Below, piece by piece: positions 56,425 to 64,000 of a stretch of DNA of 64,000 nucleotides. Location of the stretch: contig NZ_AP027043.1 of assembly GCF_027924665.1 (NCBI RefSeq), positions 4,340,001 to 4,404,000 of the forward strand. The letters are read 5' to 3'. The notes beneath the pieces were generated by a model, which saw nothing but the letters and a program-made list of their open reading frames with translations, made no database searches and was not told where the DNA came from. Each line of letters opens with the position of its first letter. The stretch's first letter is position 1. Made by a program: the position numbers and the translations under genes. This stretch comes from Flavobacterium sp. GSB-24. Lineage in GTDB: Bacteria; Bacteroidota; Bacteroidia; Flavobacteriales; Flavobacteriaceae.

Positions 56425-57525
56425 CTAAGGATTTGCATCAGCGATGCTTTTTAATATTATTTCCTCATCCAAATCATTGAATATCTTTTCCGCTTCCATG
56501 CTCGATGTCAGGCGGTCATCATTTTCAAATTGATATATAGGGTTAATTTCTAAGACTCTTTTGAAATATTTTTTTGCTTCTTTCTTTTTATTGAGCTTTT
56601 CATTTATAATGCCCAAATAAAACTGCAGGTCTGCATCATTAGGATCTTTTTGAATCCTTTCAAGTAAAATTTTTTCAAAACCCTGATAATCTCTTGTTTC
56701 TAAGTATAGCTTAAATTCTGCTATATCAAAAACCCGATTGCCCACTTCGTGAATTCTATATTCCAATATTGCCTTTTTCGCATTTTCAGCATTACCCAAT
56801 AAGAAATTTAGTATTATAATGTTTTTTAGTATGTTTTCCTTTTTAGGATCATCCATATCAATAGGAAGCTTTCTATGAGTTCCAGCCGCTACCGCCTTAT
56901 CCCTTTCAGATTTAGAAGAAAATTCGTCATCTTTTCGTGTAGAGGCATTAACTGCGTAATAGAAATTTACTTTACCTGTATAATTCTTTTTTTTTAGTTC
57001 CGTAAAGTAATTTAATGCGTTAGAATAATTCTTGGCTATTATATTAATATATGCGCCATAGTACAAATAACATAGCTGATCTTTGTCAAGCTGGTAAAGA
57101 TCTAGAAAGTTATTGCCGCTTGCTTCATACTTTTTTTCCATAAAAAGAACAGCACCACGATTGGCCAATTTTCTCTTAATATCATAAATGGCAGATTTTA
57201 CTGATTCAGAATATTTAAAGAGCCTGGTAGAATTTTCTGTAATTAGCAATTCATTGAAAGCTTGCACCGCAAGACCAAGATTTTTATTATCTCCCTTATT
57301 TTCAGCAAGACTATAATTTGAAACCCCTTTAATATAATAATAATCTGATTTTTCCTCATCTGTTGCATTAAGAATCTTGTAATCGAGATCACTAATCAAC
57401 GTTAGTGCGCGTTGCGGATATCCCTCTCTCAATTCCCTGAAAGCCGATTTTATCTCCTGTTTCTGTGCTCTTACCCCACTAAAAATTAGAAATGGTAAGA
57501 ATGATAGTAAATGACTCAGTTTCAT
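56425..57525 (-). CDS. secreted TPR-repeat protein
   Basis: 366 residues from the ATG at 57525, chosen for the signal peptide MKLSHLLSFLPFLIFSGVRA. Helical repeats follow, with a clear TPR at the C-terminus (ADLQFYLGIINEKLNKKKEAKKYFKRVLEINP). A periplasmic scaffold role is likely. It is in line with the OmpA/PD40 gene (162 bp upstream), suggesting joint function at the envelope. Confidence 0.8.
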   Translation of the reverse strand: MKLSHLLSFLPFLIFSGVRAQKQEIKSAFRELREGYPQRALTLISDLDYKILNATDEEKSDYYYIKGVSNYSLAENKGDNKNLGLAVQAFNELLITENSTRLFKYSESVKSAIYDIKRKLANRGAVLFMEKKYEASGNNFLDLYQLDKDQLCYLYYGAYINIIAKNYSNALNYFTELKKKNYTGKVNFYYAVNASTRKDDEFSSKSERDKAVAAGTHRKLPIDMDDPKKENILKNIIILNFLLGNAENAKKAILEYRIHEVGNRVFDIAEFKLYLETRDYQGFEKILLERIQKDPNDADLQFYLGIINEKLNKKKEAKKYFKRVLEINPIYQFENDDRLTSSMEAEKIFNDLDEEIILKSIADANP

Positions 57526-57687
57526 AGTTATTATTTTTTTTGAAAAACCCATACTTTTTTTGTTTTTTTTGCAAACTCTCCGACCTGATAAAGTCATTTG
57601 GAAAATGTTTCAGTATTTCTTTAAGACGAATCATAAAAAGGCAATACCTTTTATCGCCAAGAAACAGGGCTATAAAGATTTTTACCA

Positions 57688-59634
57688 TTAGAGTTCTTTA
57701 ATAATAAATTGGCTTCGCCTATTTTTTTGGTGCTCCTCCTCTGTGCATTTCACCCCGTCGCCGCAATTATTCGTCAATTCAGATTCTCCAAAACCTTCTC
57801 CTGTTAATCTATCAGGAGATATGCCATTCTTAATCAGCCAATCAACTGTAGATTTTGCTCTGCGAGCCGATAAAACCTGATTATATATGGCAGTATTCCT
57901 GCTATCTGTATGCGAACGGATAGCTAATTTTAATGAAGGATGCTGCATCAGAACATCAAGAATTTTCTCCAATTCAAAAACTTCATCTTTATTAATTTCT
58001 GACTTATTCAAATCGAAGTAGATCATTTTTATGCCAAAACATTTCCCTAAATCATCTCCGACAACAATTTTACATCTCGATTTATCAAGGAGTACTAAAA
58101 AGTCTTTTTTCTTATTTTCCCTGACGGTCTTAACTTTTAGTTCTCGGGTAAAGTAATCCTGTAACGATGCCCTAATAGTGTAATTCTGACCCGCCTCAAC
58201 AAAAAAGCTGTAACTCGCAGTAGAATCTGCTACTGTTTTGCTTTTTAAAACCATCTTTGAATCATACAATTCTAAAGTTGTTCCTGGAAGCAGTAATCCA
58301 GTTTCAGAATCCATCACGTGGCCGTTAAGCTCCTCTTTTTCAGGAACTATTTTTTTTGCTTCCAGAAAACTGTATATCTCATCGGTTCCTGTGTCATTTT
58401 TGTTGGACGAAAAGAAACCTTTCCTTGATTCAGAATCTATCACGTATGCAAAATCGTCTCCCGAAGTATTGATATCAGAACCTATATTTTGAATAAACCC
58501 CACCGAGCCATCATCCTCAAATGCACCTACAAAAACATCAAGACCTCCGAGGCCTGGATGCCCGTCTGATGCAAAATAAATTTCATTTTCTTTGCTTATA
58601 AAAGGGTAGGTTTCCCTGCCTTCTGTATTAATGCTTGGACCAAGATTTATAACTTCACCAAATACTCCGTTCTCTCCTATACTTACTTTAAAAATATCAG
58701 ACTTACCTAACGTTCCAGGCCTATCAGATGCAAAAAACAAAGTTTTCTCATCCGAACTAAGTGCAGGATGCGCGCTGCTATAATTATCTCCATTAAAAGA
58801 CAGTTCCTGTACATCGGTAATGTTATCATTTTCTACCCTTCCACTGTAAATTTTAAGAAAGGTTATTCCCTTCTCGCTTTTCTTCAATTTCCCTCCAGTA
58901 AAATTGTTGCCTGTAAAATAGGCAGTCTTGCCATCTTTGGTAAATATCAGCGAACACTCATTAAATTTACTTAGTGAATTTATATTAACCTTAGAAGGTT
59001 TGCTCTTGCCTGCTGAACCTCTAATACTATCAATATCGGCAGCGTATATATGAGTAAAATAACGGTCAGTCCACTGGTGCTTGTTTTTGACAAAATTACC
59101 GGTATCTCTGGCTGATGTAAAGTAAACCTTTCCAGATCTGACAAATGCGCCGAAATCAGAATAGGGCGAATTAAAACTGCACTCGTAAATTGCATATCTT
59201 CCTGAATTTGAAATTATCTTTTTCATATAATTTTTGTCATTCTTATTTAAAGCTCCCCGGCTGTCACTTTTATCTTTAGCTGCAAGCCTCTGCATGATTT
59301 GATCAGCTCTTTTTATTTGTCCGGCCGACTTTAAACATTGCGAATAGCGGAAATCGTATTCAGAATCTTGCAAATCGTTCATGGCATATAGTTCTCCATA
59401 CCATTTAGCAGCCTCCTTATATTGGGCGTTATAATAGTACGAATCCCCAAGTTTTTTAAACATGATTTCAGACTTAAATCCTTTTGCTGCTATTCTTTCA
59501 TATGTTTTAATGGCATCAATAAATGCATACCTTTCAAAATTTTTATCCCCCGAAGTTAAATTCTTCTGGCAAAAGGCATTAAGCGAAAATGCATTGAATA
59601 TAATGAAGGTTCCAATTGCAATAATATTTTTCAT
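57688..59634 (-). CDS. OmpA-family protein with TPR and PD40 repeats (PorE-like)
   Basis: 648 residues. Signal peptide ending NAFCQ, N-terminal TPR (FERYAFIDAIKTYERIAAKG), a PD40/WD40-like propeller (ALSSDEKTLFFASDRPGTLG, ENEIYFASDGHPGLGGLDVF), a carboxypeptidase-like domain (LNGHVMDSETGLLLPGTTLE) and a C-terminal OmpA domain (FDLNKSEINKDE, SHTDSRNTAIYNQVLSARRA) that binds peptidoglycan. This is the layout of PorE, the T9SS component anchoring the machine to the cell wall. It starts 11 bp after the PorP stop. Confidence 0.9.
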   Translation of the reverse strand: MKNIIAIGTFIIFNAFSLNAFCQKNLTSGDKNFERYAFIDAIKTYERIAAKGFKSEIMFKKLGDSYYYNAQYKEAAKWYGELYAMNDLQDSEYDFRYSQCLKSAGQIKRADQIMQRLAAKDKSDSRGALNKNDKNYMKKIISNSGRYAIYECSFNSPYSDFGAFVRSGKVYFTSARDTGNFVKNKHQWTDRYFTHIYAADIDSIRGSAGKSKPSKVNINSLSKFNECSLIFTKDGKTAYFTGNNFTGGKLKKSEKGITFLKIYSGRVENDNITDVQELSFNGDNYSSAHPALSSDEKTLFFASDRPGTLGKSDIFKVSIGENGVFGEVINLGPSINTEGRETYPFISKENEIYFASDGHPGLGGLDVFVGAFEDDGSVGFIQNIGSDINTSGDDFAYVIDSESRKGFFSSNKNDTGTDEIYSFLEAKKIVPEKEELNGHVMDSETGLLLPGTTLELYDSKMVLKSKTVADSTASYSFFVEAGQNYTIRASLQDYFTRELKVKTVRENKKKDFLVLLDKSRCKIVVGDDLGKCFGIKMIYFDLNKSEINKDEVFELEKILDVLMQHPSLKLAIRSHTDSRNTAIYNQVLSARRAKSTVDWLIKNGISPDRLTGEGFGESELTNNCGDGVKCTEEEHQKNRRSQFIIKEL

Positions 59635-59645
59635 AATAGTCGATT

Positions 59646-60557
59646 TTAAAAGAAACGTCCGGTAGTAATTCTGTCATATTTTTTGAAAAACTCAAAGCGC
59701 AGAAAAATTTCATGTGAGCCAGAATTGTATTTTCTCAGTTTAGTTGTTTCACTATCATATCCATATCCTAGATATAATCCGTTAGAAATTTGAAAACCGG
59801 CTATTGCGCTTACTGCTGCATCCCACCTGTACGCTGCGCCAATTGTCAACTTTTCAAAAAATAGAAAATTTGCAGATATATCTGCCTGAAGCGGCGCCCC
59901 TTCAACAAGTTTAACTAAAAAGGCAGGCTTGAATTTCACTTCTTGTGAAAGATTAAGTATACATCCTCCGATGAGATAATAGTTTATCTGTTCCTTATAA
60001 ATTGCCAGATCATTATCATTATAGTGCTGGGTTTGGATAAAACCGGGCACCGAAAGCCCAATGTACCCTTTATTCGAATGCCAGTAAATCCCTGTACCTA
60101 TATTTGGCGAAAACTCACTGATCGAATTTTGAAATTGCGGATCTCCCGAAATTTGAGGGTTTAATTTTGCTACATCGAGATTGAAAATAGAGGCCGTCGC
60201 TTTTACTCCAAAAGAAAGTTTCCATGAATCTGATGTTTGAATCGTATAAGAAAGGTCAGCAGAAATCTTAGTATCGCTTGTAGGACCAATTTTATCGCTG
60301 ATCAATGAAACTCCCAGCCCGATATTGCTCTCATTTATCGGGGTATTAATCGAGACTGCATTGCTTTCAGGAGCACCATCCATGCCAATCCATTGGCTTC
60401 TATGCAGGCCAAATAAGCTTAAAACTCCCCTCGATCCAGCATACGCCGGATTTATATTGATCGTGTTGTACATATATTGGGTAAACTGAGAATCTTGCTG
60501 GGCATGGCAAAAAAAGATGCTCAGGAGCATAATGGGCATTAAAAAATTTGTTTTCAT
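59646..60557 (-). CDS. PorP/SprF-family type IX secretion membrane protein
   Basis: 303 residues. Signal peptide (MKTNFLMPIMLLSIFFCHA), then QDSQFTQYMYNTININPAYAGSRG, the strict PorP/SprF signature, and an outer-membrane beta-barrel ending SGSHEIFLRFEFF. It follows the 416-residue type-B-domain protein by 79 bp, making a second cargo/PorP pair in this locus. Confidence 0.93.
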   Translation of the reverse strand: MKTNFLMPIMLLSIFFCHAQQDSQFTQYMYNTININPAYAGSRGVLSLFGLHRSQWIGMDGAPESNAVSINTPINESNIGLGVSLISDKIGPTSDTKISADLSYTIQTSDSWKLSFGVKATASIFNLDVAKLNPQISGDPQFQNSISEFSPNIGTGIYWHSNKGYIGLSVPGFIQTQHYNDNDLAIYKEQINYYLIGGCILNLSQEVKFKPAFLVKLVEGAPLQADISANFLFFEKLTIGAAYRWDAAVSAIAGFQISNGLYLGYGYDSETTKLRKYNSGSHEIFLRFEFFKKYDRITTGRFF

Positions 60558-60636
60558 ATTGTTTGTCCATAATTCGTAACTTGACAGTTACCTTATTATT
60601 AAATTTTTTTTTGCACTGGTGAAATTGTAAAGGCAG

Positions 60637-61887
60637 CTACCAGCTTAAGAACAGGTATCCCGCTTTCTGTTTTGTTTTTGCGCCACTTTGATTTTTAAGA
60701 TATAAAACGTAAAAATAGGTCCCAGGCGGCAGCAGCTCTTTTTGGGAAATCGTTGTTCTTCCTTGGGAGTAACCTCTAAAAAAGTTATCATTAGATCCGT
60801 AATTGATCGTTTCGTATACCTTAACGCCCCATCGATTATATATTTCAATGGAATTCTCGCTGCCACAATCTGCTAAACCGTTAATTGTAAGATAATCATT
60901 GATATTATCTCCATTAGGAGACACTGCATTAAAGACCGTTATTGATTTGCAGGAATCCTGCGCAGTACCGCTGAATCGCGCTAAGGTGAAAATGCCGTAA
61001 TCTGAAGCCTGAACCACTGTGCTAATTTCTTTTGCAAAAGGATCTGCTGTTCCGCCTTCATCGACCCATATTTTTTTGGACTCATCCCAACGAATAATAT
61101 GCAGCTCGTCTAAAGGAGCAGCATAAATAGCTGACGGTGTTGTGTCTTCGTCCCATGTAAGACTTATAATTGCCCCGCTGCCATCTTTTGTTTTCTCTAC
61201 AGACCAATACTCTCTATCATCAATTAAACTAATCTCTTTCTGACTATTAACGTGAGGATAATTCAAGTTTGAATTTTCAAAAAAATATCTTCCACCAAAA
61301 GCATTTTCTGCATTATTAAGAAATGAAATGCCTGCATATCTATACTGTCCGCCTGCGCCGATAGGGAAATGGAAATCAGCTTTTCCATTTTTTTGAACCA
61401 ATCCGTTTACATAAGAATCGTCATTGGCATTTACTGCTTCTGCATCTTCCATAAAAAAGAGCTTCCCATTATAAGATGTATTATCTAGTATGCCTTTTTG
61501 AAAAGTCGAGCTGCCAAATATTCGCACTCCATTTGACAGGTAAAAAGCTGGCTGCGTCTCTTTGTTATTAAATATGGCATTGCACCAGTCCATAGCAGCA
61601 TTTCCAGAAATATTCTGAGCGCCCGAAACGCCAACCATGTATGTAGTTCCCGTTTTTGAGCCAGCTGTGAATGTCACTTTGCCATCATTATTGTAATGGT
61701 TATACAAATAAAAGTCCCCATCATTTATTAATTTTGCCGCAAGCCTATTATCCATAGGCATTAAGGTTGAAACTACAGTCCCAGCACTTACATATAAATC
61801 TCCTAAATTAACTGTTTGCGGATAGGTTTTCTGCAAAGCGGGCAATAGCAGAAGTAGGCATAAATGGCTTAAAATATTTTTCATCAA
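60637..61887 (-). CDS. T9SS type B sorting-domain secreted protein
   Basis: 416 residues. Signal peptide (MMKNILSHLCLLLLLPAL), a beta-rich body with FHFPIGAGGQYRYAGISFLN and a CTD CKSITVFNAVSPNGDNINDY to YNRWGVKVYE and YFYVLYLKNQSG, the gliding-motility-associated type B C-terminal domain. Secreted and attached to the cell surface by the T9SS. Probably paired with the PorP gene that follows. Confidence 0.9.
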   Translation of the reverse strand: MMKNILSHLCLLLLLPALQKTYPQTVNLGDLYVSAGTVVSTLMPMDNRLAAKLINDGDFYLYNHYNNDGKVTFTAGSKTGTTYMVGVSGAQNISGNAAMDWCNAIFNNKETQPAFYLSNGVRIFGSSTFQKGILDNTSYNGKLFFMEDAEAVNANDDSYVNGLVQKNGKADFHFPIGAGGQYRYAGISFLNNAENAFGGRYFFENSNLNYPHVNSQKEISLIDDREYWSVEKTKDGSGAIISLTWDEDTTPSAIYAAPLDELHIIRWDESKKIWVDEGGTADPFAKEISTVVQASDYGIFTLARFSGTAQDSCKSITVFNAVSPNGDNINDYLTINGLADCGSENSIEIYNRWGVKVYETINYGSNDNFFRGYSQGRTTISQKELLPPGTYFYVLYLKNQSGAKTKQKAGYLFLSW

Positions 61888-61969
61888 AGATTATTTTTTA
61901 TTCGTTACAATGCGATGCATTAAAATTTAAAAAACGGCAACAATTACATATAATCCCCGCAATTAAAAA

Positions 61970-63523
61970 TTACAGTTTTAAGGGAAGTGCAGGATTTGAA
62001 ATGACTCTACATCTTCGAACATTTACTGCAATTTCTCCAGGCGCAGATCTAAAGGCTTCATCGCCATAAGGCTGGAAGGTGCCAGACGGATAAGATTTTC
62101 CTTTTATAGAGTACTTTATGGAAGCTCTGCCACTGAAAGAATCTAGAGGAGAAAATGTAACACTACCGGTATCGGGGTTATAGGAAAAGGTCCCTTGGCT
62201 ATCTTTCACCTCATAGGGATTTGGAACCGCACTGCCATCACTGTTCAAAAATCTGAATTGTGTTCTGTCTATATTTTCAGACGCCCCAATTGGAGATCCG
62301 GTAGTTGGACCAGCATATGCAAGGTCGTTATCTAAAGGATTTAGAATAAGAGTTGCATTTTTGCAAATCTCACCTGAATCGTAATTAGCTTCAGCAGCAT
62401 AAGGTAGCATAATATCTAAATTCCAAATTTTATGTATATCGTTCAAACCTCCTGTACTTGCAGCAAATCCAATTCTAAAATTCTCTGGAATTAAAGCATC
62501 AATGGTATGCTTGCTATCAGGCCCTCTATTTGCTAGCGTGTTGAAATCAGTTACAGCAGGATTTGCGTTTTCCGAATAAGTTATGGAAGTGCGATACCAA
62601 TACTTATCAATTATTGTACTAACAACATTTTGATGCTGGATCTTTACAGTCACATTGTATCCTCCTAGGGAATTGGGCATCAATTCAATAAAAGCCTTGC
62701 GATAAGACGGATTCTGCATATCGGTAGTATAAGATCCTGATCTTAGATCAAACCGATCACCAGCAAAACTGCCTAATAGGTCATAACTACCTGAACTATT
62801 CAGCGTAGCACCTGCAACTACTCCTTTAGATTTTAAAGTTTCAAGGGTGCCCATGGTAGTAAGCACAGGGTAACCTGTATATCCGTCTCCCCGACCTTCT
62901 GCATCAATATATGGACCTCTTGCGCCGCGGAGAGTCACATGGCTCTTAGCCTGATCCTTCCACAGAATGCCAGGCATCTGGATACCATTGATTCTTTCGT
63001 CCGGATTGAAAATCATGTTTTTAAAATTTCCATAAATATCCAGTGCTATCCCTAGATAAGCACCAGAGAGCCCTTCTTTTCTCGTATCCTGAAAATTATT
63101 ATTGGTTCTTCTGAAACTATAGCCCAACTGACCGCCATAAGAGCCACTTGATAACGGATTTGCTGCAGCATCAAATAAAAAAACACTAATGCCGTCCGCT
63201 CCAGTACCATCGTAAATTGCGTAGTTAAATGAAATTTTGATTCCGACTGCACTATTAAACATCTTATTACCAATAACAACAGCGCCAAATTTATAGTTTT
63301 CGGCTGGAGTCAACTCTAATCCTGTTGGAGTAAATTTTGCTGAATTTGCTCCAGATCCTGTAGGTAGAACAACCTCTGATGGCTTCGTTCCAGAGGTGAA
63401 GCTCTGGTGATAGGGAAAACCTCCATACAATTGCGCATTTGCTTTCTGATAACTTCCAAGACATATGAAAAGCGTCAGAATAGCATATTGCAATTTTCTC
63501 AAAAAATAATAACACTTCTTCAT
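61970..63523 (-). CDS. secreted L-type-lectin-like protein
   Basis: 517 residues from the ATG at 63523 (signal YAILTLFICLGSYQKANA). The first ~330 residues look like an L-type (legume-like) lectin fold: FPYHQSFTSGTKPSE, KISFNYAIYDGTGADGISVF, GLSGAYLGIALDIYGNF, VTVKIQHQNVVST, FRIGFAASTGGLNDIHKIWN. The C-terminal part (LNPLDNDLAYAG, FSPLDSFSGRASIKYSI) resembles Ig-like cadherin-type repeats. No T9SS C-terminal domain is visible. May bind glycans at the cell surface. Confidence 0.8.
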   Translation of the reverse strand: MKKCYYFLRKLQYAILTLFICLGSYQKANAQLYGGFPYHQSFTSGTKPSEVVLPTGSGANSAKFTPTGLELTPAENYKFGAVVIGNKMFNSAVGIKISFNYAIYDGTGADGISVFLFDAAANPLSSGSYGGQLGYSFRRTNNNFQDTRKEGLSGAYLGIALDIYGNFKNMIFNPDERINGIQMPGILWKDQAKSHVTLRGARGPYIDAEGRGDGYTGYPVLTTMGTLETLKSKGVVAGATLNSSGSYDLLGSFAGDRFDLRSGSYTTDMQNPSYRKAFIELMPNSLGGYNVTVKIQHQNVVSTIIDKYWYRTSITYSENANPAVTDFNTLANRGPDSKHTIDALIPENFRIGFAASTGGLNDIHKIWNLDIMLPYAAEANYDSGEICKNATLILNPLDNDLAYAGPTTGSPIGASENIDRTQFRFLNSDGSAVPNPYEVKDSQGTFSYNPDTGSVTFSPLDSFSGRASIKYSIKGKSYPSGTFQPYGDEAFRSAPGEIAVNVRRCRVISNPALPLKL

Positions 63524-63556
63524 ATTTTTATCTGTCATAGCAATGGATTTTAGGAA

Positions 63557-64000
63557 TTAATCTTTTACTTTGAATACAATGTTCATAAATGAATTTTCGG
63601 ATATCGCTGCACCAGCCTTAATCGAGTACGTAATTACTCCCGAGGCCGAAATTGAAACACTGTCAAATACAGTGCTGTCAAAGTAAGTCACGAAATAATC
63701 TAAATCAGCAGGAGCCAAAACTGGCAGTACCGATGCATTGTTACTTCTCGCTTGTCCACTGCCTTGGTGATAACCAAATTGTCGGGCATATAGACTATAA
63801 ACATCCAGGGTTTGAGGCCCGCTTAAGAGGGCCCCTGACTGATTATGCGTTGGGACAGCCACTGAGGGAGCATAAAAAAAATTGGGCATCGCCGACTTGA
63901 CCTGCTTTATCAGTCCTGAAACAGGATCGCCTACCAAAATTCTGTCGGAAACTGAAGAATAGGATTCTCCGTCATAAACGTAAGTGTTGCTTCCTGTCTG
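63557..64000 (-). CDS. C-terminal end of a secreted protein (continues beyond window)
   Basis: 148 codons open to the right edge. The visible part (SNTYVYDGESYSSVSDRILV, AMPNFFYAPSVAVPTHNQSG, LAPADLDYFVTYFDSTVFDS, SISASGVITYSIKAGAAISE) is beta-rich and ends NIVFKVKD. It reads as the tail of a large surface protein. Its stop is 33 bp before the lectin-like gene, so they are co-transcribed. No sorting domain is recognised in this end. Confidence 0.75.
   Translation of the reverse strand, partial: QTGSNTYVYDGESYSSVSDRILVGDPVSGLIKQVKSAMPNFFYAPSVAVPTHNQSGALLSGPQTLDVYSLYARQFGYHQGSGQARSNNASVLPVLAPADLDYFVTYFDSTVFDSVSISASGVITYSIKAGAAISENSFMNIVFKVKD

Noticed and set aside
57479..57688. 69-codon frame between the TPR and OmpA/PD40 genes
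   Set aside because: Overlaps the signal peptide region of the TPR gene in another frame; sequence looks like spacer.

Overview
The window looks like chromosome of a Flavobacterium-type member of the Bacteroidota. It is AT-rich, its recognisable promoters carry the Bacteroidota -7 element TAnnTTTG, and it holds SusC/SusD systems, PorP/SprF proteins, type IX secretion (T9SS) sorting domains, a SprB-repeat adhesin, a DUF6377 regulator and a LytS-type kinase. No Shine-Dalgarno pattern stands out.

Layout. (1) 1-6.7 kb: a leftward SusC operon running off the left edge, with a divergent TPR/DUF6377 regulator. (2) 7-18.4 kb: ordinary genes. These are a sterol-desaturase-like protein, a glutamate dehydrogenase preceded by what looks like a leader-peptide attenuator, an EamA transporter, a MoxR/VWA pair, YchJ, several small proteins, a J-domain/KTSC protein, a TlpA-like thiol-disulfide protein broken by one in-frame TGA, and tRNA-Tyr. 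(3) 18.4-29.5 kb: an accessory island starting at tRNA-Tyr and bounded by two imperfect copies of a ~500-bp sequence. It holds an intact IS3-family element, fossils of IS1 and IS6 transposases, a TolC fragment, a GC-rich foreign NAD(P)H-dependent oxidoreductase beside an HxlR regulator, and an array of four small leftward genes each followed by an attC-like palindromic site. That array looks like an integron cassette array without an integrase. (4) 29.5-41 kb: a short operon (HExxH lipoprotein plus a truncated SusC-like N-terminus), a decayed unit, and a complete rightward operon SusC-SusD-HExxH lipoprotein-DUF4302. (5) 41-64 kb: a LytS-type sensor kinase with beta-propeller repeats, then leftward surface/secretion genes: a 2966-residue SprB-repeat T9SS protein with its PorP partner, an unexpected MreB paralogue, a TPR protein, an OmpA/PD40 protein, a second T9SS-type-B/PorP pair, an L-type-lectin-like protein and the end of another secreted protein.

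The most interesting signal is regulatory. Four promoters (near 31.35, 33.12, 33.46 and 54.76 kb) share three direct-repeat boxes built on CGTTAA at ~20-21 bp periods, and the last box sits at exactly the same distance from a -7-like element in all four. Box sequence and period fit LytTR response-regulator sites, and a LytS-type kinase lies among the target operons. They control, or once controlled, both HExxH/SusC operons, the giant adhesin operon and a decayed gene, so they probably define a surface-protein regulon. The second notable signal is the attC-like cassette array.
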